Assembly (NCBI GenBank): GCA_947630375.1
Contig: CANRHH010000010.1
Coordinates: 1 to 64,000 of the forward strand
DNA length: 64,000 nucleotides
Reading direction: 5' to 3'
Origin: an uncultured Oscillospiraceae bacterium
Lineage (GTDB): Bacteria > Bacillota > Clostridia > Oscillospirales > Oscillospiraceae
This document shows, piece by piece, positions 34,350 to 42,190 of this stretch. Positions within the stretch are counted from its first letter, which is position 1. Every line of letters starts with the position of its first letter. The translations under genes were made by a program, and so were the position numbers. The notes beneath the pieces are model-generated. The model saw nothing but the letters and a program-made list of their open reading frames with translations, was not told where the DNA came from and did not search any database.

Positions 34350-34688
34350 ATGACTTTACTGCTCACGACTGATGCCAGCATGGCAGGAGGCGGCACTTCG
34401 ATGATCTTGATGCTCGTCCTGATGTTTGCCGTTTTCTATTTTTTTATAATCCGTCCCGAGAATAAGAGAAAAAAGAAAACCGAGGAAATGCGCAGCTCCC
34501 TCAGCATTGGGGATGAGATCGTCACCATCGGCGGCATAACCGGCAAGATCGTACAGGTCACAGAGGACACTATTACCTTCGAGACCGGCGAAGACCGGGT
34601 CCGTATCCAGACAAAGAAGTGGGCCGTTTCCACCACCGCCAAGATGGAGGCCGCCGAAGCCGAGGCCAAGGGCAAGAAACGCAAATAA
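34350..34688 (+). CDS. yajC: Preprotein translocase subunit YajC
   Basis: 112 residues: one membrane helix (about 15-34, MILMLVLMFAVFYFFIIRP), then the basic RPENKRKKKTEEMRSSL and the GDEIVTIGGITGKI fold. It associates with SecDF. GGAGG lies 11 nt before the ATG at 34350; the longer frame from 34233 contains the promoter. The C-terminus is rich in Ala, Glu and Lys. Confidence 0.95.
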   Translation: MTLLLTTDASMAGGGTSMILMLVLMFAVFYFFIIRPENKRKKKTEEMRSSLSIGDEIVTIGGITGKIVQVTEDTITFETGEDRVRIQTKKWAVSTTAKMEAAEAEAKGKKRK

Positions 34689-34712
34689 GATCAAAATCAT
34701 ATAAATTTGCAG

Positions 34713-34741
34713 AGGGAAGCCGCTGTTGCGGCTTCCTTTTT
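34713..34741 (+). terminator. yajC terminator
   Basis: GGAAGCCG, loop CTGTTG, CGGCTTCC, TTTTT. Confidence 0.92.
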
Positions 34742-34748
34742 ATGTATG

Positions 34749-34801
34749 AAACCTCTCCCGGCTTAATAGAATGTACCAACATTCTCATGCGGGAGGGGTT
34801 T
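34749..34801 (+). promoter_or_regulatory. Structured leader masking the SD of the TIGR04086 gene
   Basis: AAACCTCTCCCG (34749-34760) pairs with CGGGAGGGGTTT (34790-34801; one G-U), and AGAATGT/ACATTCT (34768-34785) forms a nested hairpin. The SD GGGAGGGG lies in the right arm, 1 nt before the start codon. Confidence 0.65.
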
Positions 34802-34802
34802 T

Positions 34803-35231
34803 ATGTCTTTTTCAAGTGTTGCAGAGCGATGGGATCTGCGTTTTCTTTTGCGGGCTTTGGCAGCCTGGGCCATATCGGCGCTGTTTTTTCTGCTGATTGC
34901 CTCTCTGATCGTCAGCAAGAGCAGTATAGGCGCCGGAGAACTCGGTTACGTAAGCTCCGGCATCAGCTTCGCGGCGGCTGTCTGCGCCGGACACTTTGCC
35001 GGGAGAACATTAAAGGGCAGTGGAATATACACGGGCCTTTTGACCGCCGCGCTTCTCTCGGTCGTGTTGCTGACCGTCGGCTTTCTGATAGAGGGCCCGG
35101 CCATTGAATCCTCCGGGGTTTTGAGTATTGTGACCTTTAGCTTTTCCGGCTGCCTGGTGGGCGCCGTCTTCTTCGGCGGCAAAAAGGGGAAGGGAAAGAA
35201 GACCCGCTTTTCCCCAAAAAGCAGGCATTAG
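34803..35231 (+). CDS. TIGR04086-family membrane protein
   Basis: 142 residues with four predicted membrane helices and a basic C-terminal tail (GGKKGKGKKTRFSPKSRH). The Gly-rich helices (GYVSSGISFAAAVCAGHFAGR) match the small TIGR04086 family often found after yajC in Clostridia. Function unknown. Its SD is within a predicted stem, which points to translational control. Confidence 0.8.
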   Translation: MSFSSVAERWDLRFLLRALAAWAISALFFLLIASLIVSKSSIGAGELGYVSSGISFAAAVCAGHFAGRTLKGSGIYTGLLTAALLSVVLLTVGFLIEGPAIESSGVLSIVTFSFSGCLVGAVFFGGKKGKGKKTRFSPKSRH

Positions 35232-35489
35232 GCCAGCGTTGACATAAATGCAGGCATAAATTTAAAAAATGGGCAAAAAAATTTTTCACAATATCTTGCG
35301 CCCGCCTGCTAAAATGCCAAAAATAATTACAAGAGCTTGGGCTGCTCGGTAACAAGTGTTAACATAAATGAAAAAAATTCTGTTTTTTTTGTTAAAAAAG
35401 GGCTTGATTATTTTGCTGATTTGTAATATATTGTTACTAACAAATGATTATGTCAATCAAAAAGTTATTTCCCGCCGGAGGGAGCTCCC
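35232..35489 (+). repeat. AT-rich intergenic region with a near-identical 13-bp direct repeat
   Basis: 258 bp without a gene. GTTGACATAAATG (35238-35250) and GTTAACATAAATG (35358-35370) match at 12 of 13 positions, 120 bp apart. The region is far more AT-rich than its neighbours. Confidence 0.6.
35404..35443 (+). promoter_or_regulatory. Promoter with a palindrome at the start site
   Basis: TTGATT (35404-35409), 17 bp, TATATT (35427-35432). Overlapping the -10 end and expected +1 is the palindrome TTGTTA-C-TAACAA (35431-35443), placed like a repressor operator. Confidence 0.65.
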
Positions 35490-35990
35490 ATGAGCGGGGG
35501 CGGAGACAAGCGGCAGGGCAGAACGGAAAGGCTTTTGATCTTCACAGCTTTTGTGGCCGGTTCCACGGTGTGCCAATGGATCTTAAAAGGGGAGACGCCC
35601 CTTGACGGATTCTTCCCGCTGGCCTGGCTCTATGCTCTGCTCCTTGGCGCAACGGCCGTGTTGGCGGCTTCCATGCTTGGGATCGCGCTGCTGCCCATCT
35701 GCGCGTTTATGTTGGGCGGTTTGACCGGCCGCTGCTCGGCACTCTTCGTGAGCGCTTGGCTGAGCGGGGCCGCGCCGGACCCAAAGGGCCTGATCTTCAG
35801 CGCCGTTGCCGTGCCGCTGTTCTTTATGATCGCCGTCCAGGGGATGCGCAGCTCCCAGCTGCTGGGCGCCATGCTTGACAACTGCGCTGCTGCCGTCCGG
35901 GCCCAATATCACAGAACTTACCTCTCCGTAGCTGTCGCCGCAGCGGCCGGGGCAGCAGCCGTCTATTGGATCTTGGGCATATACAGATAG
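35490..35990 (+). CDS. Five-helix membrane protein of unknown family (SpoIIM-like by position)
   Basis: 166 residues with five hydrophobic segments (about 14-32, 41-62, 66-90, 99-118, 144-164) and no signature motif I recognise. In Bacillus and many Clostridia, spoIIM, a five-helix membrane protein of engulfment, lies next to xerD, so this could be a short, diverged SpoIIM; sequence alone does not show it. GGAGGGAG precedes the ATG. Confidence 0.6.
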   Translation: MSGGGDKRQGRTERLLIFTAFVAGSTVCQWILKGETPLDGFFPLAWLYALLLGATAVLAASMLGIALLPICAFMLGGLTGRCSALFVSAWLSGAAPDPKGLIFSAVAVPLFFMIAVQGMRSSQLLGAMLDNCAAAVRAQYHRTYLSVAVAAAAGAAAVYWILGIYR

Positions 35991-36016
35991 ATTACCAGGA
36001 AAGAAGGGCGTTTTAC

Positions 36017-36907
36017 TTGCAAAATTCTCAGTGTATGGAGCTATACGAGAAGTATCTCAGAGAGGAGAAAAAGGCATCCAACAATACCCTTAGCTCTTAT
36101 CTCCGGGATATTCGCCAGCTTTGCGAGTATCTGGACGCCTATACAGGCGCGACGCTGACGACCGTCCGCCACGAAGAGCTTGCCGAATACATTGCCTGGC
36201 TTAAAAGCCATGGAAAGTCGGCGGCGACGGTGTCCCGGGTCATCGCCTCCTTCAAAAACTTTTACTCTTTTCTGTGCATCCGCCAGATCGTGGAGGAAAA
36301 CCCGGCCACCGGTCTGGTATCTGAAAAGGCAGAGCATAAGCTGCCGCAGATCCTGACCAGCAAAGAGGTGGAGCTTCTGCTGGAGCAGCCGGAGTGTGTG
36401 GATGCCAAGGGATATCGAGACAAGGCCATGCTGGAGCTCTTGTATGCCACGGGTATCCGCGTGACAGAGCTGATCGACCTGAATATAAGCGATGCGAATA
36501 TTGCCGCCGGGGTCATTCGCTGCCACAGCCGGAACAAAGAGCGTTTCATCCCCATGTATCCCGCTGCCATCAAAGCTTTGAGCGAGTACATAAGCAAGGT
36601 AAGACCCCATATGATCGCCGTTCCGGACGAGCCCGCGCTGTTCGTCAATGTCTCGGGAGAGCGGATGTCCCGCCAGGGCTTTTGGAAGATCATCAAATTT
36701 TATCAGAAAAAGGCCAAGATCGAGAAGGATATCACGCCCCACACGCTGCGCCACTCCTTTGCGGCGCATCTGCTGGAAAACGGCGCCGACATTCACGCTA
36801 TCCAGGAGATGCTGGGCCACGCGGATATCTCTTCCACCCAGGTCTATTCCCAGCTGGTAAAAAAACAGTTGAAAGACGTGTACAACAAGGCTCACCCCAG
36901 GGCCTGA
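36017..36907 (+). CDS. xerD: Tyrosine recombinase XerD
   Basis: 296 residues from TTG at 36017 (AAGAAGGG upstream); ATG at 36035 would also suit the family. The N-terminal SAM-like core-binding domain is followed by the catalytic set R148 (TGIRVTEL), K174, H242-xx-R245 (HTLRHSFAAH), H268 (LGHADI) and Y277. Xer recombinases resolve chromosome dimers at dif. A second Xer-type gene with a dif-like site next to it lies 10 kb downstream (46643). A terminator follows. Confidence 0.92.
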   Translation: MQNSQCMELYEKYLREEKKASNNTLSSYLRDIRQLCEYLDAYTGATLTTVRHEELAEYIAWLKSHGKSAATVSRVIASFKNFYSFLCIRQIVEENPATGLVSEKAEHKLPQILTSKEVELLLEQPECVDAKGYRDKAMLELLYATGIRVTELIDLNISDANIAAGVIRCHSRNKERFIPMYPAAIKALSEYISKVRPHMIAVPDEPALFVNVSGERMSRQGFWKIIKFYQKKAKIEKDITPHTLRHSFAAHLLENGADIHAIQEMLGHADISSTQVYSQLVKKQLKDVYNKAHPRA

Positions 36908-36926
36908 AACCACCGGATCCTTACAG

Positions 36927-36970
36927 ACGCGGCGTGGGTTTTCCAAACCGGATGACCCACGCCGCGTTTT
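36927..36970 (+). terminator. xerD terminator
   Basis: ACGCGGCGTGGG (36927-36938) and CCCACGCCGCGT (36956-36967) form a perfect 12-bp stem with a 17-nt loop, then TTT. Confidence 0.88.
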
Positions 36971-36998
36971 CCGGCAGGGGCGTGTCCGTAATTTTCTG

Positions 36999-37027
36999 TT
37001 GCGATAAATGTCCGGGTATGATAGAAT
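36999..37027 (+). promoter_or_regulatory. Promoter of ruvCAB
   Basis: TTGCGA (36999-37004), 17 bp, TAGAAT (37022-37027). No LexA box seen nearby. Confidence 0.75.
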
Positions 37028-37045
37028 AAAGCAGGATGTGATAAA

Positions 37046-37558
37046 ATGCGGATTTTAGGGATCGATCCCGGTGTCGCAACGATCGGATTTGGCGTGCTCG
37101 AATCTGAGCAGAACCGGCACAGGCTCATTCAGTGCGGCGTGATCAGCACCCCGGCCCATACGCCGCTCTCTGCCCGGTTGGAGCAGATATACGGCGATAT
37201 GCGCCAGTTGATCGAGCTGTTTAAGCCTGACGCGGCCTCTATTGAGGAGCTCTTTTTTAACACAAACATCACCACCGGCATCGCCGTGGCCCACGGCCGG
37301 GGCGTAATCCTGTTGGCCTGTCAGCAGGCGGGGCTGAAAATTTATGAGTATACGCCCCTGCAGGTAAAGCAGGCGGTCGTGGGCTATGGACGGGCAGAAA
37401 AGGCCCAGGTGATGGATATGGTCCGCCGGATCTGCGCCCTGCCGGCGCCTCCGAAGCCGGATGACGCGGCGGACGCGGTAGCGCTGGCCCTGTGCCACGC
37501 CCGCAGTGCCACATCCTTGCTCTACAGAGGAGAAAATGAAGCATGTTCTACCATATAG
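37046..37558 (+). CDS. ruvC: Holliday junction endonuclease RuvC
   Basis: 170 residues with the four acidic residues D7 (GIDPG), E67 (IEELFF), D140 and D143 (PDDAADAVALALCHA). It resolves Holliday junctions bound by RuvAB. Overlaps ruvA by 16 bp. Confidence 0.97.
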   Translation: MRILGIDPGVATIGFGVLESEQNRHRLIQCGVISTPAHTPLSARLEQIYGDMRQLIELFKPDAASIEELFFNTNITTGIAVAHGRGVILLACQQAGLKIYEYTPLQVKQAVVGYGRAEKAQVMDMVRRICALPAPPKPDDAADAVALALCHARSATSLLYRGENEACSTI

Positions 37559-38145
37559 AAGGCACGGTGACAGAATTAGAGCCCAACTTAGTGGTGCTGG
37601 ACTGTGGGGGAGTGGGCTATGCCCTGAATGCCACCGGAAACACTGTGTCGCAGGTAAAGTTAGGGGAGAGAAAGAGGCTCTACGTGTCAGAGTCCATCGG
37701 GGAGACCAATTTTGATCTTTACGGCTTTGCCTCCAAGAGCGAAAAGCGCTGCTTTGAAATGCTGATTGCGGTCTCCGGTATCGGGCCAAAGGCTGCGCTC
37801 TCTATTTTATCCTACAATACGCCGGAGAGCCTGGCGCTGGCCATTATGAACAACGACGAAAAGGCCCTGACGGTGGCCCCCGGCATTGGGAAGAAAATTG
37901 CCCAGCGGGTGATCCTGGAGCTGAAGGATAAGGTGCGCAAGGAGATGTCCGGCACAGAGCCGGCGGTCCTGGCGCCAGCTGCCACGGCGCCCGCCGCGGA
38001 CGGGAATCTGGGCGACGCTATGGCTGCCCTGACCGTCCTGGGCTACAGCAGCGCGGAGGTGGCGCCGGTCCTGAAAAGCTTGGATCTGGCCGGGCTGAGC
38101 GCGGAGCAGATCATAAAAGCCGTCTTACGGCAAATGGTAAAGTGA
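37543..38145 (+). CDS. ruvA: Holliday junction branch migration protein RuvA
   Basis: 200 residues. OB domain ([26 protein letters not shown]), helix-hairpin-helix region ([42 protein letters not shown]), Ala-rich linker, and a C-terminal RuvB-contact domain ([15 protein letters not shown]). It binds four-way junctions. Confidence 0.97.
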   Translation: MFYHIEGTVTELEPNLVVLDCGGVGYALNATGNTVSQVKLGERKRLYVSESIGETNFDLYGFASKSEKRCFEMLIAVSGIGPKAALSILSYNTPESLALAIMNNDEKALTVAPGIGKKIAQRVILELKDKVRKEMSGTEPAVLAPAATAPAADGNLGDAMAALTVLGYSSAEVAPVLKSLDLAGLSAEQIIKAVLRQMVK

Positions 38146-38158
38146 CAGGAGCTGTCCT

Positions 38159-39196
38159 ATGAGCATCAATTTTTCCGATCCGGGCGATGAAATCCTCACC
38201 ACGGCGGCCAGTCTGCCGGAGGACAGCGCGGAAGGCTCTCTTAGGCCCCGCACCCTTACCGAATACATCGGGCAGGAAAAGGCCAAAGAAAATTTGAGCA
38301 TCTTTATCAGCGCCGCCAAGCTCCGGGGCGAACCCCTGGACCATGTGCTGCTCCACGGCCCCCCGGGCCTGGGCAAGACTACGCTGGCCGCCATCATCGC
38401 CAACGAGATGGGGGTCAATATCCGCATTACCTCCGGGCCGGCCATTGAAAAGCCCGGGGATTTGGTGGCCATGCTTACCAACCTCAACGAGGGGGACGTG
38501 CTCTTTGTAGACGAGATTCATCGCCTGAACCGGGCCTATGAGGAGATCCTCTATCCGGCCATGGAGGATTACGCCATCGACATTATTTTGGGGAAAGGCC
38601 CCTCTGCCAACTCTCTGCACCTGGATCTGCCCCATTTCACTCTCATCGGCGCCACCACCCGCTCCGGCCAGCTGACAGCCCCTCTGCGGGACCGGTTTGG
38701 CGTTTCTCTGCGGCTGGAGCTGTATACCCCCGAAGAGCTCAAACGCATTGTGGAGCGTTCTGCGGGCATTTTAGGCGTAGATATCGAAGCGGACGGAGCC
38801 TATGAGATCGCCTCCCGGTCCAGAGGGACTCCCCGCATTGCCAACCGTCTTTTGAGGCGGGTGCGGGATTATGCCCAGGTCCGGGCCGGCGGCGTGATCA
38901 CAAAGCCGGTTGCCGATCAGGCTCTGTCCAGCCTGGAGGTGGATAAACAGGGGCTGGACGCGCTGGACCGGCGCATGCTGCGCAGTATCATCGAGTTCTA
39001 TAACGGAGGCCCTGTCGGGCTGGAAACGCTGGCGGCGACCATCAATGAGGAGGCCGTCACCCTGGAAGATATGTATGAGCCGTATTTGCTGCAAACCGGC
39101 TTTCTCACCCGCACTCCCCGGGGCCGCTGTGTCACCAGAAAGGCATATGAGCATTTAGGGATCGCCTACATGGGTCAACAGCAGATGGACTTATAG
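38159..39196 (+). CDS. ruvB: Holliday junction helicase RuvB
   Basis: 345 residues. Family start [18 protein letters not shown], Walker A GPPGLGKT, Walker [27 protein letters not shown] and the C-terminal winged helix ([13 protein letters not shown]). AAA+ motor of branch migration, last gene of ruvCAB. Confidence 0.98.
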   Translation: MSINFSDPGDEILTTAASLPEDSAEGSLRPRTLTEYIGQEKAKENLSIFISAAKLRGEPLDHVLLHGPPGLGKTTLAAIIANEMGVNIRITSGPAIEKPGDLVAMLTNLNEGDVLFVDEIHRLNRAYEEILYPAMEDYAIDIILGKGPSANSLHLDLPHFTLIGATTRSGQLTAPLRDRFGVSLRLELYTPEELKRIVERSAGILGVDIEADGAYEIASRSRGTPRIANRLLRRVRDYAQVRAGGVITKPVADQALSSLEVDKQGLDALDRRMLRSIIEFYNGGPVGLETLAATINEEAVTLEDMYEPYLLQTGFLTRTPRGRCVTRKAYEHLGIAYMGQQQMDL

Positions 39197-39237
39197 ACAA
39201 AAACAAAAAAATTTTTGAAATTCCTTTAAAAAATCTA

Positions 39238-39265
39238 TTGACTTTATACAATGATGTTGTATAAT
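39238..39265 (+). promoter_or_regulatory. sigH promoter overlapped by a perfect palindrome
   Basis: TTGACT (39238-39243), 16 bp, TATAAT (39260-39265). TTATACAA (39244-39251), five bases TGATG, TTGTATAA (39257-39264) fills the spacer and -10, an ideal site for a dimeric repressor. Confidence 0.75.
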
Positions 39266-39300
39266 ACAAGGTGTATATTTGGATAAAATATTCGAGTATT

Positions 39301-39918
39301 ATGTTCGACTACGCAGGATTAAGTGATACGGAGCTGCAGCGGCTGGCCACCGAGGGGGACCGCCTGGCAGAAGAGACTTTGGCAGAGCGGTATTTCCGGC
39401 TGGTCCGTATGTGCGCAAGGCCTCTGTTCCTCGCCGGGGGAGACAGTGAAGATCTCATTCAGGAGGGGATGTTTGGCCTCCTCTCCGCGATCCGGCAGTT
39501 CAGCCCGGAGGCGGGTACTTCCTTTCACACATTTGCAGAGCATTGTATACGGTCGCGGCTTTTGTCCGCTGTAAAATCCGCATCCCGGTTGAAGCATTTT
39601 CCGCTGAACGGCGGTATGTCCCTTGAGCAACTCTCAGAAGATCCCAAAACGCAGTTATCGGTTACTCCGGAAGTTTTTCGGCGCAGCCCTGAGGAATTGG
39701 TTCTGGCCAGAGAGAGCAAGGAAGAACTTTATACCCTTTTTGTACAGTGTTTGTCTCCGCTGGAAACAAAGGTATTTGATTTATATCTGGAGGGCCTGTC
39801 CTATCGGGAAATTGCGGACAGGCTTGGCAAAACCTCCAAATCGGTGGACAGCACGGTGCAAAGGATCAGGCGCAAGTTAGCGCGAAACACCAATCCAGGC
39901 GAAATCAGCGTGAGCTGA
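39301..39918 (+). CDS. sigH: RNA polymerase sigma-H (Spo0H)
   Basis: 205 residues. It tracks B. subtilis SigH through region 2 (RMCARPLFLAGGDSEDLIQEGMFGLLSAIRQF, then SFHTFAEHCIRSRLLSAVKSASRLKHFPLN) and region 4 (SPLETKVFDLYLEGLSYREIADRLGKTSKSVDSTVQRIRRKL). SigH starts the stationary-phase/sporulation programme. The ATG at 39301 has a weak ribosome site (only CGAG); a GTG at 39271 is on the predicted transcription start. Weak translation plus the operator-like palindrome suggest tight control. Confidence 0.9.
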   Translation: MFDYAGLSDTELQRLATEGDRLAEETLAERYFRLVRMCARPLFLAGGDSEDLIQEGMFGLLSAIRQFSPEAGTSFHTFAEHCIRSRLLSAVKSASRLKHFPLNGGMSLEQLSEDPKTQLSVTPEVFRRSPEELVLARESKEELYTLFVQCLSPLETKVFDLYLEGLSYREIADRLGKTSKSVDSTVQRIRRKLARNTNPGEISVS

Positions 39919-39966
39919 TCGCAAATACAGCCGATAACGGCGCATTATCAAAAGAGAGGATCAAAA

Positions 39967-40245
39967 ATGTACCAAGACAAGACCTTAGTATGCAAAGAGT
40001 GCGGCAAGGAGTTTATCTTCTCCGCCGGTGAGCAGGAATTTTACGCGGAGCGCGGCTTCCAGAATGAGCCCCAGCGCTGCAAGGCCTGCCGGGATGCTCG
40101 CAAGAACGCGGCCCGCGGTCCCCGTGAGTTCTTCACCGCTGTCTGCGCTGCCTGCGGCGGAGAGGCCAAGGTTCCCTTCGAGCCCAAGTCTGATCGCCCT
40201 GTCTATTGCAGCGAGTGCTTTGCGAAGATGAGAGAGCAGGCCTGA
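39967..40245 (+). CDS. Small zinc-ribbon protein (CxxC repeat)
   Basis: 92 residues with four CxxC pairs: CKECGKEF, CKACRDAR, CAACGGEAKVPFEP, CSECF. This is the 'probable zinc-ribbon' type (zf-trcl) small protein common in Firmicutes. No enzyme motif. AGAGAGGA lies upstream, 49 bp after sigH; a terminator follows. Function unknown. Confidence 0.85.
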   Translation: MYQDKTLVCKECGKEFIFSAGEQEFYAERGFQNEPQRCKACRDARKNAARGPREFFTAVCAACGGEAKVPFEPKSDRPVYCSECFAKMREQA

Positions 40246-40258
40246 ACCTGTGTCTGCC

Positions 40259-40295
40259 ATGAAAAATGGGGCGCTTGCAGCGTCCCATTTTTCAT
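40259..40295 (+). terminator. Terminator after the zinc-ribbon gene
   Basis: ATGAAAAATGGG pairs with CCCATTTTTCAT around GCGCTTGCAGCGT, which forms its own small stem. Confidence 0.85.
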
Positions 40296-40322
40296 AGAAC
40301 GCTTTAGAAAGGTGGATAAACC

Positions 40323-40523
40323 ATGGAAATCACAAGAGAGACCCGTATTTCTGAAATCGTTGAGAACTGCCCCCAGGCCATGCCCGCGTTTATGGCCATC
40401 GGTATGCACTGCATGGGCTGTGCCATGGCCAGCGGTGAGACCCTGGAAGAGGCCTGCGCCGCTCATGGGGTAGACCCGGATGAGTTCTTAGTGGAGCTCA
40501 AGGCGTTCCTTCTGACGGTTTGA
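40323..40523 (+). CDS. DUF1858-domain protein
   Basis: 66 residues, just the domain: ETRISEIVENCPQAMPAFMAIGMHCMGCAMASGETLEEACAAHGVDPDEFL. The CxGC-like pair (CMGC) and the first Cys are typical of DUF1858, often linked to hybrid-cluster or sulfur/redox proteins. Stand-alone copies are frequent in anaerobes. AAAGGTGG precedes the ATG. Confidence 0.9.
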   Translation: MEITRETRISEIVENCPQAMPAFMAIGMHCMGCAMASGETLEEACAAHGVDPDEFLVELKAFLLTV

Positions 40524-40571
40524 CAGAGGGAAGATCCAAAGGCAGGCTGCTTGGCAGCCTGGCGGAAAGGA

Positions 40572-40603
40572 TATAAATGCCGGTCTTTTGACCGGCATTT
40601 ATA
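40572..40603 (+). terminator. Perfect 14-bp hairpin upstream of trmK
   Basis: TATAAATGCCGGTC (40572-40585), loop TTTT, GACCGGCATTTATA (40590-40603). No T run follows, so it may be a processing or stability element, not a true terminator; it ends 12 nt before the trmK ATG. Confidence 0.55.
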
Positions 40604-40615
40604 ATAGGATCAGAT

Positions 40616-41314
40616 ATGAATAACAGACTGGAGCGCATTTTAAGCTATATAAAAGACGGTACCGGGGTGATCGACGTAGGGACGGATCACGGCCTCCTCC
40701 CGGCGGCGCTTGCCTGCCGGGGCTATGCCGGGAACATTTTGGCCTCCGATATCCGAAGCGGGCCGCTGGAAGCCGCGGTGCGCACGGCAAAGGCTGCCGG
40801 AGTGGACGGCAGGGTCCGGTTTCTGCTCTGTGACGGGCTGGACCTCTGCCCGCCTGAAGACGTGGACACCATTGTTATCGCCGGCATGGGGGGAGACACG
40901 ATCTGCGGGATCCTGGACCGGGCCGAGTGGTGCATGGACAGGCGATACACCCTGATCCTCCAGCCCATGACCCGCCCGGAGGTGCTTCGGTATTGGCTGG
41001 TGTACAATGAGTTTGCAATAACCGCTGAGGACCTGGTGGAGGACGGGAAGGAGATCTATCAGATCTTCACGGCCCGTTTCGGCGGCGTGACAAGGCTTTC
41101 CGACGGGGAGCTCTTTACTGGCAACTATGCGGCGGTCCGAAAAAATCCCCTGTTTCCGGCGTTCCTGCAGAGTCAGATCCGGCGCTTTGAAAAAGCGAAG
41201 GCCGGGCTTAGCGAAGCCGGCCATGCCCCTGCCGGCCGTCTGGAGCTCATAGAGACGATCCTGGATCAGTTGAAGGAGATGGAAAATTATGAGAACCGTT
41301 CAAGAGATCTTTGA
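40616..41314 (+). CDS. trmK: tRNA (adenine-22-N1)-methyltransferase
   Basis: 232 residues. SAM-binding VIDVGTDHGLLPAALA, SDIRSGPLEAA, VIAGMGGDTICGIL and LILQPMTRPEVLRYWL are TrmK signatures. It makes m1A22 in certain tRNAs. It overlaps the Nif3-like gene by 26 bp; trmK and Nif3 are adjacent in most Firmicutes. AGGAT upstream is a modest SD. Confidence 0.95.
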   Translation: MNNRLERILSYIKDGTGVIDVGTDHGLLPAALACRGYAGNILASDIRSGPLEAAVRTAKAAGVDGRVRFLLCDGLDLCPPEDVDTIVIAGMGGDTICGILDRAEWCMDRRYTLILQPMTRPEVLRYWLVYNEFAITAEDLVEDGKEIYQIFTARFGGVTRLSDGELFTGNYAAVRKNPLFPAFLQSQIRRFEKAKAGLSEAGHAPAGRLELIETILDQLKEMENYENRSRDL

Positions 41315-42056
41315 CTTTTTGTGCCGGCTGGCCCCTTTGGAGCTGCAGACGGATTTTGACAATGCCGGCTTTCTCCTGGGACGGGCCGGCGCTCCGGTTG
41401 ACCGGGCGCTTCTCGCCCTGGATATCACGCCGGAGGTCATCCAGGAGGCCGGAGAGAAGCAGGTACAGCTGATCGTCTCGCACCACCCGCTGATTTTCGG
41501 CGGAGGATTGAAGGCGGTCACCGATACAAGCGGGGCGGAAAAGCTGCTGCGCCTGGCGGAGCTCGGTATCGCCGTGGTATCCATGCACACCAATCTGGAC
41601 ATTGCCCAGGGCGGCGTGAACGACGTGCTCATAGAGCTGCTGGGGGCCAAGGCGGAGGACAGTCTGGACGCTTACGGCTGCGGCCGGATCGGTACGCTGG
41701 AAGAACCTATGCCGTTTGACTGCTTCCTGGCCCGCTGCCGGGAGCGGCTGCAGACCAAGGGCCTGCGGTATGTAGATGCTGGCCGGGAGGTGCGGCGTCT
41801 GGCGGTCATGGGCGGCTCCGGCGGCAGCTCCATAGAGGACGCGGTAAAGAAGGGCTGCGATACCTATGTGACGGCCGATATCAAGTATAACCAGTTCCTG
41901 CAGGCGAAAGAGTTGGGGCTGAACCTTATCGACGGGGACCACTTCTGCACGGAGAACCCGGTCATGTCCCGGCTGGCCGAAGAATTGCGCGCGGGGTTTG
42001 CGGACGTGGAATTTCTTTTGTCCCAACGGCACAGTCAGGTAGCTTCCTTTGCCTGA
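41289..42056 (+). CDS. Nif3-like dinuclear metal-centre protein
   Basis: 255 residues, the short form without the central PII-like insert. Family motifs: DFDNAGFLLGR, LIVSHHPLIFGG (two metal-binding His), AVVSMHTNLDIAQGGVND, and DGDHFCTENPV. It forms a hexamer with two metals per subunit; substrate unknown, GTP cyclohydrolase I type 2 has been proposed for relatives. Coupled to trmK. Confidence 0.93.
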   Translation: MRTVQEIFDFLCRLAPLELQTDFDNAGFLLGRAGAPVDRALLALDITPEVIQEAGEKQVQLIVSHHPLIFGGGLKAVTDTSGAEKLLRLAELGIAVVSMHTNLDIAQGGVNDVLIELLGAKAEDSLDAYGCGRIGTLEEPMPFDCFLARCRERLQTKGLRYVDAGREVRRLAVMGGSGGSSIEDAVKKGCDTYVTADIKYNQFLQAKELGLNLIDGDHFCTENPVMSRLAEELRAGFADVEFLLSQRHSQVASFA

Positions 42057-42074
42057 ACAGCCCGGCATAAACGA

Positions 42075-42129
42075 CCTTCGCTCTTCATAGACTCGTACAA
42101 ACGAGGACATGAGAGCGAAGGCTTTTTTA
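42075..42129 (+). terminator. Terminator after the Nif3-like gene
   Basis: A long interrupted stem (CCTTCGCTCT... and ...AGAGCGAAGG, inner ACTCGT/ACGAGG) followed by CTTTTTTAT. Confidence 0.88.
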
Positions 42130-42190
42130 TGCCTCCCGGGCTCAGAGCAACAAAACAACATGCCGTTTGCGGCAGAATGGAGAAGCTATG

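Noticed and set aside
42130-42190. Sigma-E promoter for spoIVA
   Set aside because: No ATA-type -35 with CATACA-like -10 at suitable spacing could be found.
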